The notes under the pieces: generated by a model
Told to the model about the DNA's origin: nothing
The model's input: only the letters and a program-made list of their open reading frames with translations
Databases searched by the model: none
Assembly (NCBI GenBank): GCA_020426085.1
Contig: JAGQQP010000055.1
Location: 1 to 13,518, forward strand
DNA from: Planctomycetaceae bacterium
Lineage (GTDB): Bacteria; Planctomycetota; Planctomycetia; Planctomycetales; Planctomycetaceae
DNA: 13,518 nucleotides
Direction: 5' to 3'
Translations under genes and position numbers: made by a program
Part shown: piece by piece, positions 7,112 to 13,518 of the stretch
Numbering within the stretch: the stretch's first letter is position 1
Layout: each line of letters opens with the position of its first letter

Positions 7112-8062
7112 TCAGCCACGCGGATGATACATCTGATGCACGGCCTTCAGGCGACTGTGATCGACGTGCGTGTAGATCTGGGTGGTGCGAATATTGGCAT
7201 GTCCCAGCAGTTCCTGTAACGCTCTGATCTCGGCTCCACCGGCCATCATATGTGTCGCGAAGCTGTGTCGCAGTGTATGCGGGCTGACCTCTTTACTGCA
7301 GCCGACACGGGCCGCATTTTTCTTGACGATGTTCCAGACCATGACCCGCGACAACTGCTTGCCCCCCCGATTCAAAAACAACGCCTGTTCTGCAGAATTA
7401 CGTCGGCTCAGCAGGGGACGTTCGTGCCGCAGATACGCTTCCACGGCGGCGACTGCAACCGGATTCAATGAGACCATGCGTTCCTTGTTTCCTTTTCCGA
7501 CGCAGCGGGCATAGCCTTCCGCCAGCTTGACCGAATTCAAAGGCAGAGTAACGATCTCCGTCACTCGGCAACCCGTCGCATACATCATCGCCAGAATTGC
7601 CCGGTCTCGGAGGGGGTAACGATCCTGATTACAGGGAGCCGAGAGCAGCTGATTGACTTTTTCCGGACTGAGAACTTTCGGCAGGTATTTCCAGAGCTTA
7701 GGCGAGTTCAACAGGTCGGCAACACTTTCAGCCAGTACGCCTTCCAGTACCAGATAACGAAAGAAAAGTTTGAGCGTGACCAGATGCCGTGAAACCGTTG
7801 TGGCAGCCAGCTTGCGCCGATTGAGATGCTGCAGGTAACCGGAGAGAAAAGAGAGATCCACCTCACTTAACGGAATTGGTTTCTGCAGGCGATACCAGTC
7901 CAGAAACTGCACGACATCCGAGCGATACGCGGAGACTGTATTCGCTGCCATCCCGCATTCCGCTTCCAGGTAATGCAGAAAGGGTTCCAGATGCACCCCG
8001 GGGTCAGCCGGTTTGCGGACCTGGAATCTGGAATTCGCCGGTGGTCGTTTACGTGGCGGCAT
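7112..8062 (-). CDS. xerD: Tyrosine site-specific recombinase XerD
   Basis: A recombinase of 316 residues that, with a XerC partner, would resolve chromosome dimers at dif. The N-terminal SAM-like core-binding domain is about 24-108 and the catalytic domain about 128-310. All active-site residues are present: Arg166 (GCRVTE), Lys190 (GKGNKER), His262 and Arg265 (HTLRHSFATH), His288 (LLGHANI) and nucleophile Tyr297 (TTQIYTHV). Each lies exactly 18 residues after its counterpart in E. coli XerD as I recall it (148, 172, 244, 247, 270, 279), and the end VHQMYHPRG resembles the XerD end. The extra 18 residues are a basic, proline-rich N-terminal tail; the start is therefore less certain, with no clear Shine-Dalgarno sequence before ATG 8062. 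It lies 140 nt downstream of the helicase gene on the same strand, with no obvious terminator between. No dif-like site was found in the window. Confidence 0.93.
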   Translation of the reverse strand: MPPRKRPPANSRFQVRKPADPGVHLEPFLHYLEAECGMAANTVSAYRSDVVQFLDWYRLQKPIPLSEVDLSFLSGYLQHLNRRKLAATTVSRHLVTLKLFFRYLVLEGVLAESVADLLNSPKLWKYLPKVLSPEKVNQLLSAPCNQDRYPLRDRAILAMMYATGCRVTEIVTLPLNSVKLAEGYARCVGKGNKERMVSLNPVAVAAVEAYLRHERPLLSRRNSAEQALFLNRGGKQLSRVMVWNIVKKNAARVGCSKEVSPHTLRHSFATHMMAGGAEIRALQELLGHANIRTTQIYTHVDHSRLKAVHQMYHPRG

Positions 8063-8202
8063 GAGAGAACCCGAAGTCAGTTTAGTGAATCAGACGTGCT
8101 GAAAGACTGCGACACTACCAGTTTATTCATCAACAGAATTAATGGCAGGCGCCAATCGGGTTTATCGGCCGACAGCTGAGATCCGCTTGAACCAGCATCG
8201 GG

Positions 8203-10470
8203 TTAGCGCAATCCTAACGGTTGCAGGGGGCAATGCGCGGCGACAAAGGTCTGCGGTTCGTCGGCATCGTCAAACAGGACACTCACCATTCTTTTACGGG
8301 CAAAACCACTGATGCCCATCACGGTTCCCACGCCATACCGCGGATGCCTGACCCGCATGCCTACCGAAAAGCCTTGAGGAATCTCAGCAGCCTGGGGTGA
8401 ATTTTTAAGAAGGTCGGCACCGGTCATCAGCAGAGGCCGCTCCGGATTGGCTGCTTTCAATGCAGTCGTATCAATCTCACCACGTTTGACGGACTCCACG
8501 AACTCATCGAATTGCGAGCGCGATTCGAACAGTTCATCGGTGGTCTGATCGTTGAGTTCCACATCGATTTCTTTGAGGAAGTCACTGGTGATGGTTCTCC
8601 ACGGACGGCCGCGCATCGAACGTTCGCGGGTCTGTGTCAGGTACAGACTCTGTTCGGCCCGGGTGATCCCCACAAAAAACAGGCGGCGTTCTTCTTCCAG
8701 TCCGTCGCGCAGTTCTTCGCGCAGGACGCGTTCGTGGGGAATCAGGTTCTGTTCGACACCGACAATAAACACAACCGGGTATTCCAGGCCTTTCGCCGCG
8801 TGCAGTGTCATCAGTGTCACGCGCCCGGCGTCAGCATCCAGTTGATCGGTTGCACTGGCCAGCGTACTGACTTCCAGAAAACCTTCCAGCGTTGTTTCTT
8901 CGCCGTAGATGTCATCATATTTTTTGGCAGTAGACAACAGTTCGTTGACGTTGGCAATCCGCTGTTGATCGTCTTCGTCCGGGCTCTCTTTCCAGCTGTC
9001 GACCATCCGCGTACTGTCGATGATATTTTCCATCAGGTTTGCGACGGATCCCGAGTCGGCCATCGAAAATCCGTTGATCATTTTGGCAAACCGCGCCACC
9101 ATGGTCGCTGCCCGTTTGGAAAGTTTCGGGCAGTCTGCCGCCTGCTGAGCGGCTTCCATCAGGCTGATGCCGCGCTCGTCGGCCCAGCGAATCAATTTGT
9201 TTTGAGTCGTTTTACCGATCCCACGAAGAGGCTTATTGACGATGCGGGAGAACGCAACGCGATCGTCGGGGTTATTGATCAGTTTCAGATACGAGAGCAG
9301 GTCTTTGACTTCCGTGCGTTCATAGAAGGCGACACTGCCAGCCAGCTGGTATGGAATTTTATGTCGGGCCAGTGCCAGTTCCAGTTCACGTGAAAGCGAA
9401 TTGACCCGGTAAAAGATGGCGAAATCGGTATATTCGTGCTCTTCCTGATCAACGGCGCTGCGAATGCGTCGGGCGATGTCGTCGGCTTCGTGACGTTCAT
9501 CCTGATAACTGAGCAGCTCGACCGGAGAACCGTCGTCGTTTTCCGTAAACAGAGTTTTGGCTTTGCGACGCTGATTGTGAGAAATCAGATCGTCGGCGAC
9601 GCGGAGGATTTCTTTCGTACTGCGAAAATTCTGTTCGAGCCGAATCGTTTTGCAGTCGGGGAAATCCCGTTCGAACTGCAGGATGTTTTCAATCTTTGCG
9701 CCCCGCCAGCCGTAAATCGACTGGTCGGGATCACCGGTGACACACAGATTGCGCGTATTTAAGGAGAGCCCCATGACAATCTGGTACTGCGCCAGGTTAG
9801 TGTCCTGGTATTCATCAACCAGAATGTATTGATAGCGTTCATCGAGTGTCGCCCGTAATTCGGGAGAGCCTTTGAGCAGACTGGCGACGTGCAGCAGTAA
9901 ATCGTCAAAGTCGACTGCGTTCGATTCGAGCAGCAGTTTCTGGTACATCGGATACACGCGCGCCGCGACCGCCTGTAGATGATCGCCCACCGATTCCTGA
10001 TAGACCTCGACAAACCGGTCGACCGTAATCAGATCATTTTTGGCGCGACTGATCATCGATGCGATGGTCGAGGGGTTGTAGGCCACCGTGTCAATGTCCA
10101 GTTCATTCAACACGAAGCGAATCAGCTGCTGCTGATCAGTCGTGTCAAAAATCGAGAAGTTACTGTCCAGCCCGACGCCTCTGCCGTACCGCCGCAGGAT
10201 TTTCACGCAGAATTTATGGAAGGTGGATATCTCGATGCGCGAGTCGGGGATCAGCTGCCTGACCCGTTCCCCCATTTCATCCGCTGCCTTGTTGGTGAAA
10301 GTAATTCCCAGAATCTGATGGGCGGGAACCTGTGCATGAATCAGCGAAGCGATCCGGTGGGTAATAACACGGGTTTTTCCTGAGCCCGGTCCCGCCAGTA
10401 CCAGTAATGGTCCCTGATGATGCGAGACAGCAGCATATTGAGGCGGCGTCAGGACCTGCTGAAAATCCAA
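8203..10470 (-). CDS. pcrA: PcrA/UvrD-type superfamily 1 DNA helicase
   Basis: An ATP-dependent 3'-5' DNA helicase of 755 residues, acting in DNA repair, replication restart and removal of stalled RNA polymerase or recombinase filaments. All SF1A motifs are visible: Q motif LTPPQYAAV (7-15), motif I AGPGSGKT (26-33), Ia TFTNKAA (57-63), II VDEYQDTN (218-225), III GDPDQSIYGWRGA (246-258), IV LEQNFRS (278-284), V TLMTLHAAKGLEYPVVFIVG (552-571) and VI EEERRLFFVGITRAEQ (592-607). The last 55 residues (GMRVRHPRYGVGTVMGI onward) form the small Tudor-like domain typical of PcrA/UvrD, which in other species contacts RNA polymerase. The start is TTG at 10470: AAAAGGA ends 7 nt upstream and an in-frame TAA lies 12 nt upstream, leaving no other start. 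The PcrA-versus-UvrD name is a convention. It is not Rep or RecB, given the C-terminal domain and the lack of a nuclease domain. Confidence 0.95.
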   Translation of the reverse strand: MDFQQVLTPPQYAAVSHHQGPLLVLAGPGSGKTRVITHRIASLIHAQVPAHQILGITFTNKAADEMGERVRQLIPDSRIEISTFHKFCVKILRRYGRGVGLDSNFSIFDTTDQQQLIRFVLNELDIDTVAYNPSTIASMISRAKNDLITVDRFVEVYQESVGDHLQAVAARVYPMYQKLLLESNAVDFDDLLLHVASLLKGSPELRATLDERYQYILVDEYQDTNLAQYQIVMGLSLNTRNLCVTGDPDQSIYGWRGAKIENILQFERDFPDCKTIRLEQNFRSTKEILRVADDLISHNQRRKAKTLFTENDDGSPVELLSYQDERHEADDIARRIRSAVDQEEHEYTDFAIFYRVNSLSRELELALARHKIPYQLAGSVAFYERTEVKDLLSYLKLINNPDDRVAFSRIVNKPLRGIGKTTQNKLIRWADERGISLMEAAQQAADCPKLSKRAATMVARFAKMINGFSMADSGSVANLMENIIDSTRMVDSWKESPDEDDQQRIANVNELLSTAKKYDDIYGEETTLEGFLEVSTLASATDQLDADAGRVTLMTLHAAKGLEYPVVFIVGVEQNLIPHERVLREELRDGLEEERRLFFVGITRAEQSLYLTQTRERSMRGRPWRTITSDFLKEIDVELNDQTTDELFESRSQFDEFVESVKRGEIDTTALKAANPERPLLMTGADLLKNSPQAAEIPQGFSVGMRVRHPRYGVGTVMGISGFARKRMVSVLFDDADEPQTFVAAHCPLQPLGLR

Positions 10471-10477
10471 GTGAAAA

Positions 10478-10484
10478 TCCTTTT
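10478..10484 (-). promoter_or_regulatory. Strong ribosome binding site for the TTG-started helicase gene
   Basis: On the minus strand AAAAGGA ends 7 nt before the TTG start at 10470. The in-frame stop TAA overlaps the beginning of this site, so translation cannot start further upstream in frame. Confidence 0.75.
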
Positions 10485-10518
10485 AAGCGTTGAGTTGGAT
10501 TTATTGTCTGAAACCACC

Positions 10519-10547
10519 AATGTACGTTCCCGCATCTCAAATTCCAA
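10519..10547 (-). promoter_or_regulatory. Candidate sigma70-type promoter for the helicase gene
   Basis: On the minus strand, TTGGAA (10547-10542) is separated by 17 nt from TACATT (10524-10519). Each box matches the consensus at 4 of 6 positions. It would give a leader of about 40 nt before the TTG start. Planctomycete promoters are poorly defined, so this is only a candidate. Confidence 0.3.
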
Positions 10548-10859
10548 ATCGAACCCGTCGATTATTCAGCTCGATTCTCTATCTGACTTACGAAATCAGA
10601 GCGATGAGTGAATTCCGCAGTCTCTCACAGGGAGAAAAACAGACTTTAGGTGCAGAAATAGTGAACATTCGCATGTTTTGTTAATGTTGCGAATACAAGC
10701 CACTTTGGTTGATTGCACAATATTTGTGGGTCCACTAGACTGCGCAGAGATGGTGTGATGATGTCCTTGGGAAAAACGTCGGCTGAGTTTGACGATCTCG
10801 AGGAATAGGATGTCTGGCTGGAGTCTCCGGCCCGAATTTGCACCATCGAAATTAACAGG

Positions 10860-10920
10860 ATTTCTGCAATCTCAAAATATTGTTTTTGAAACCTCCCTGT
10901 GGACAGGGTTTTGCAGATAT
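10860..10920 (+). ncRNA. Possible three-stem structured leader element
   Basis: Three nested complementary pairs can form a three-way junction. The outer stem is TCTGCAA (10863-10869) with TTGCAGA (10911-10917), plus two more pairs after one mismatch. The first inner hairpin is TCAAAA (10872-10877) with TTTTGA (10884-10889). The second inner hairpin is CCCTG (10895-10899) with CAGGG (10904-10908) around TGGA. It lies about 195 nt before the ATG at 11115 and could be part of its leader RNA. I recognise no known riboswitch, and a chance fold is quite possible. Confidence 0.3.
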
Positions 10921-11007
10921 TGATGCTGGAAAAGTTGATTGGGGGCAGGGATGTATGAATTCAGCACACATTCCCTGCTGCTAAATGACGATAAATTATT
11001 TTACAAC

Positions 11008-11029
11008 GGTAGTTTCCACCCCTACTACC
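11008..11029 (+). repeat. Inverted repeat, possible leader hairpin
   Basis: GGTAGT (11008-11013) and ACTACC (11024-11029) are perfect complements around the 10-nt loop TTCCACCCCT. It lies 85 nt before the ATG at 11115. It could be an operator half-site pair or an RNA hairpin; no T-run follows, so it is not an intrinsic terminator. Confidence 0.4.
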
Positions 11030-11100
11030 ATTAATGAGGGCCCTTGGTGTCCCGCGTTCTTGTGAATGGTGGCGACCGTTATTCGAATCCCTTTGTCGAC

Positions 11101-11108
11101 GGAGTGAG
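11101..11108 (+). promoter_or_regulatory. Ribosome binding site deciding the start of the 750-residue protein
   Basis: GGAGTGAG lies 6-13 nt before ATG 11115. That ATG gives a protein beginning with a basic stretch and a hydrophobic helix, as expected for an export signal, so it is preferred over the in-frame ATG at 11034. Confidence 0.65.
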
Positions 11109-11114
11109 ATCAGT

Positions 11115-13367
11115 ATGCTTCTCAAGGAATCAAACCGAACCAGAAAGAACCAGAAATATTTTGGTGTGCTCGGTCTGGCAGTTTTAGGACTGGCCAGTCT
11201 GGCGTTGGTTGTCACAAACTTAATGGCTGTGGAAGACAAGAAGCCGGAAAAAGCAGATGTGGGTCTGCAGGGCATTTTACCAGCCGAAGTTCCTGAAGGT
11301 CTTTCAGAGGCACCAGAAGGACTGGAAGGTAAGTGGGCAGAATGGGATCAGCAGGTCAGCGATCTGCTGGGCAAGCTCTATGAATCAGACCTGACGCTGG
11401 AACAGCAGAAGCAGACTCTGGCTGCACTGCAGACAAAAATTCAGGAAGCACAAGGGCAGGCTGTTCTTGCCGACTACACCAGCCGCCTGCAGCGTCGTGT
11501 GGAAATCGCGGATGCAGTTCTGAAAACACTGGAAGTCGATATAGCTGCAGTCAAAGCAGCCCAGTTGAAAGCCCAGCAGGACAAAGTGGCGAAAGCCGCT
11601 GCCGCTCTGAAAAAATACCTGGGTACCATGGATAATGGTAACGGCTGGGTTGACTACCTGCAGCTCGATGCCTTGCAGAAAGAACTGAAAAACAGCTACT
11701 CCGAAGTCGAACTGATGGATCTGCTGAAATCGCTCAAACAGAAATTCGAAGAGCGTGGTGCTCTGACCGATGCAGAACAGCGAAAGTTCTTCAACCGTCC
11801 TCAGTTCCAGAACCTGGAAAAATCAGTCCGTGCATTCCTGGCTGATTCGAAGCCATCTGCGACGAAGATTGACGCCGGTAAAGTTCGTACACAGCTGACA
11901 GCACTGGTGACCAACCTGGAAGAATATGAAGTATCCGAAAGCAACAAGAACGCTTTCGAAGCACGTAAAGCATATGCGTTGCTGCGTCAGGAACTGGCCG
12001 GTGGGCTGGAGCCACTGACGACTGCTCTGCGAAACAATTATTTCAACTATAACCTGCGTGTCATGGTCGCTGAAGACTTCATGAACCGTCTGATCAACGA
12101 CAGCACCTGTGAAACCGGTCCTGTTGTAGACTGCATCCTGGGTGCTTATGTGACCGGGAATCAGGCGACTACCACTGAAGTCGGCGTTGATTTCAAACCC
12201 AGCGATTCCACACTGCGGTTTGATTTGACTCTCAAAGGTGTCACCAACAGTGAGACTTCCGGTACGACCAGCCAGGCCACGATTTACACATCAGGCCATC
12301 ATCAGATCTGGGGTACCAAAGAAATTAACTTTGACGGTGATGTGTTTGCAACTCAGCCTGCCTGGGTTGAAGTTGCCGCCCATAACACCACCGTTGGTGC
12401 CAGCACCAAACTGGACGGCATTCCTCTGCTGGCCAGCCTGGGTCGCAATATGGCTTACCGTCGTACAGCGGAATTGAAAGGTGAAGCAGAAGCCATCGCC
12501 GCACAACGCGTACGAGATCGGGTTCGTCCCCGCTTTGATGAAGAAGTGGATGAACGTATCGGGCGTGCTAACGAAGAAGTCGGCGGCAAGCTGAATAAGC
12601 GTCTGCAGGACAATGGTCTGTTTCCAACAGCCCGCAGCTTTGCTTCTACTGACACGCATCTTTACATTCGGACCCGGTTGATGGATACCGGCGAACTGGC
12701 TGCCAATTCGCCACCATTGACCATCACTCCCGATGAAAGTGTTGTGGTACAACTTCACGAATCAGTTATGAATAACAGCCTCTCCCGGATGAACCTGGAT
12801 GGCCGTAAAATTACCGATCAGGATCTGATCACCGAATTTGAAAAATCGGTCGAAGATGTTCTGGGACGTAAAGTCAAGCTGGAACGACCTCCCGTTGATC
12901 CAGATAAGGGACCCAATATCCTGGTCTTCGACGATCACGATCCGATTCGTGTGCAGATTACAGACAATACTCTGAATCTGATCCTGCGTTGTGGTTTTGA
13001 ACAGCAGGGCGAAACCGCTGTGCCGACTCAAATCATCACAGTTCCTCTGCACTTCAAAGTCGACGGTGATAAAATCCATATTACCCGCGGTGATGTCAAA
13101 TCATCAGCCGTCGTTCGACCAGAACGGATTGCTTCTCAAATCGCTCGTGCCGGCGTGGTTCGCAGCAAGATGGAAAAAGCATTTCCGGATCGTGTTGAAG
13201 ATTCACAGGTCAAAGCCAAACTGGAAAACCGGACCGTCTACCTGGACATCACTGGTATCAAAGCCAACGATGGCTGGTTGACGATTACCGTCGGCAACGA
13301 TCTGACCGTTGAAAAGAACGAAACCAAGCTGCCACCTGAACCAGCAGAAACAGCTTCCGTAAAATAG
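11115..13367 (+). CDS. Unrecognised exported or membrane-anchored coiled-coil protein, 750 residues
   Basis: I do not recognise the family. From ATG 11115 the protein opens with a basic stretch (MLLKESNRTRKNQK), then a hydrophobic helix at about 15-38 ending NLMA-VED. This is either a signal peptide or an N-terminal anchor, so the bulk is probably outside the cytoplasm. An acidic, Pro/Gly-rich linker with two PEGL motifs (about 50-72) leads into a predicted coiled coil rich in Gln, Ala, Lys and Leu (about 75-168). A mostly helical part follows to about 330, then a strand-rich region (about 340-470), a short charged helix (QRVRDRVRPRFDEEVDERIG region) and a further mixed domain. There are only three Cys, two close together (332 and 340) and one at 626. 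Codon use (CGT for Arg, AAC, GAA, CTG, CAG) looks more biased than in the neighbours, suggesting high expression. It is transcribed alone, with its own terminator. Confidence 0.85.
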   Translation: MLLKESNRTRKNQKYFGVLGLAVLGLASLALVVTNLMAVEDKKPEKADVGLQGILPAEVPEGLSEAPEGLEGKWAEWDQQVSDLLGKLYESDLTLEQQKQTLAALQTKIQEAQGQAVLADYTSRLQRRVEIADAVLKTLEVDIAAVKAAQLKAQQDKVAKAAAALKKYLGTMDNGNGWVDYLQLDALQKELKNSYSEVELMDLLKSLKQKFEERGALTDAEQRKFFNRPQFQNLEKSVRAFLADSKPSATKIDAGKVRTQLTALVTNLEEYEVSESNKNAFEARKAYALLRQELAGGLEPLTTALRNNYFNYNLRVMVAEDFMNRLINDSTCETGPVVDCILGAYVTGNQATTTEVGVDFKPSDSTLRFDLTLKGVTNSETSGTTSQATIYTSGHHQIWGTKEINFDGDVFATQPAWVEVAAHNTTVGASTKLDGIPLLASLGRNMAYRRTAELKGEAEAIAAQRVRDRVRPRFDEEVDERIGRANEEVGGKLNKRLQDNGLFPTARSFASTDTHLYIRTRLMDTGELAANSPPLTITPDESVVVQLHESVMNNSLSRMNLDGRKITDQDLITEFEKSVEDVLGRKVKLERPPVDPDKGPNILVFDDHDPIRVQITDNTLNLILRCGFEQQGETAVPTQIITVPLHFKVDGDKIHITRGDVKSSAVVRPERIASQIARAGVVRSKMEKAFPDRVEDSQVKAKLENRTVYLDITGIKANDGWLTITVGNDLTVEKNETKLPPEPAETASVK

Positions 13368-13395
13368 TCAGAGATTTCCGATCTGACCAGAAATG

Positions 13396-13431
13396 AAAAG
13401 AGGCGAATCAAATCGATTCGCCTCTTTTTTT
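13396..13431 (+). terminator. Strong intrinsic terminator after the 750-residue protein gene
   Basis: A perfect 14-bp stem, AAAAGAGGCGAATC (13396-13409) with GATTCGCCTCTTTT (13415-13428), around the 5-nt loop AAATC. The T-run spans 13425-13431, its first four bases in the stem. The A-run on the left side means it could also act, more weakly, on the convergent minus-strand gene. Confidence 0.93.
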
Positions 13432-13456
13432 ATAGCGGCTGGTAAATCAGCTGTGA

Positions 13457-13518
13457 TCAATAATCGATATCGTCTGCTTCGATGGCTTCCTGCATGATCA
13501 GGTCGTAACGCAGACTGG
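13457..13518 (-). CDS. C-terminal end of a convergent gene, product unknown
   Basis: On the minus strand one frame reads SLRYDLIMQEAIEADDIDY followed by TGA (13459-13457), entering from the right window edge. The acidic tail, the common codons and the position just beyond a terminator usable from both sides make this a likely real gene end. Only 19 residues are visible, so no family can be named. Confidence 0.55.
   Translation of the reverse strand, partial: SLRYDLIMQEAIEADDIDY

Larger units (their letters stand above)
10471..11114. other. Intergenic region between divergent helicase and 750-residue protein genes
   Basis: About 640 nt with no convincing gene on either strand. The left end holds the helicase promoter candidate and ribosome binding site. 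The right half is AT-rich with short inverted repeats, including a possible three-stem fold (10860-10920) and a hairpin (11008-11029), and ends with the Shine-Dalgarno of the rightward gene. I found no convincing promoter for the rightward gene: TTGCAC and TAGACT at 10713 and 10736 have 17-nt spacing but match consensus poorly. A frame-open ATG at 11034 is not the start of the downstream gene. Confidence 0.6.

Noticed and set aside
8512..9393. Open frame of 293 codons on the plus strand
   Set aside because: It is fully antisense to the helicase gene, which has all its motifs. The long antisense frame follows from the codon bias of the helicase; no domain is recognisable.
10713..10741. Possible rightward promoter TTGCAC - 17 nt - TAGACT
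   Set aside because: Spacing is right but the boxes match at only 3 and 4 of 6 positions, which is expected often by chance in this length of sequence.
10758..10808. Small frame MMSLGKTSAEFDDLEE in the intergenic region
   Set aside because: Sixteen codons with only a weak upstream purine stretch. It would need conservation in relatives to be believed.
10985..11010. AT-rich stretch resembling part of a dif site
   Set aside because: It has ATAA and TTAT-like halves but lacks the 6-nt central spacer and the second recombinase arm; it is not near the XerD gene in a meaningful way.
11075..11095. tRNA-like TTCGAATCC near 11083
   Set aside because: It resembles a T-loop, but the flanking bases cannot pair into a T-stem, and no acceptor or anticodon arm can be drawn.
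11034..11114. N-terminal extension of the 750-residue protein from ATG 11034
   Set aside because: The 27 extra residues would put a Trp- and Arg-rich stretch before the export signal, and the good ribosome binding site serves ATG 11115.
1..13518. CRISPR arrays, insertion sequences, phage genes or defence islands
   Set aside because: No regularly spaced repeats, transposase motifs or terminal inverted repeats were seen. The only recombinase is a full match to housekeeping XerD.

Overview
This looks like chromosomal DNA from a planctomycete, with base composition near 50% G+C. The best pointer is the gene at 6194-7111, which encodes a DUF1559 protein with the N-terminus [20 protein letters not shown] and the C-terminus DGSVRFISENI. 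This pseudopilin-like family is greatly expanded in Planctomycetota. A Gimesia-like genus would fit, but the genus is my inference and I have not tested it.

Region 1 (1-7111, + strand) is a compact run of type II secretion / type IV pilus-like genes. In order they are: the C-terminal two thirds of a GspE/PilB-type assembly ATPase, three different GspF/PilC-type inner-membrane platform proteins in tandem, a GspI/PilV-like prepilin, a GspJ-like prepilin, a short PilX/GspK-like pseudopilin without Glu5, and the DUF1559 pseudopilin. Spacing runs from a 1-nt overlap to about 85 nt, and I see no terminator between the genes, so this is probably one operon whose promoter lies upstream of the window. 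Together they would form the motor, platform and pseudopilus tip or shaft of one envelope machine. The secretin, prepilin peptidase and GspC/L/M-type parts are not in the window. Three non-identical platform proteins behind one ATPase is the most unusual thing here.

Region 2 (7112-10470, - strand) holds a PcrA/UvrD-type superfamily 1 helicase, which starts at a well-supported TTG, followed by a XerD-type tyrosine recombinase. Both are housekeeping genes for DNA maintenance and may be co-transcribed. The xerD stop codon directly abuts the stop codon of the DUF1559 gene, with no base between them.

Region 3 (10471-11114) is a non-coding gap of about 640 nt between divergent genes. It holds a plausible helicase promoter, a possible three-stem RNA fold and a second hairpin.

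Region 4 (11115-13367, + strand) encodes an unrecognised 750-residue exported or membrane-anchored protein with a long coiled coil and codon use suggesting high expression. It ends in a strong intrinsic terminator (13396-13431). The last 62 bases carry the C-terminal end of a convergent minus-strand gene of unknown function.
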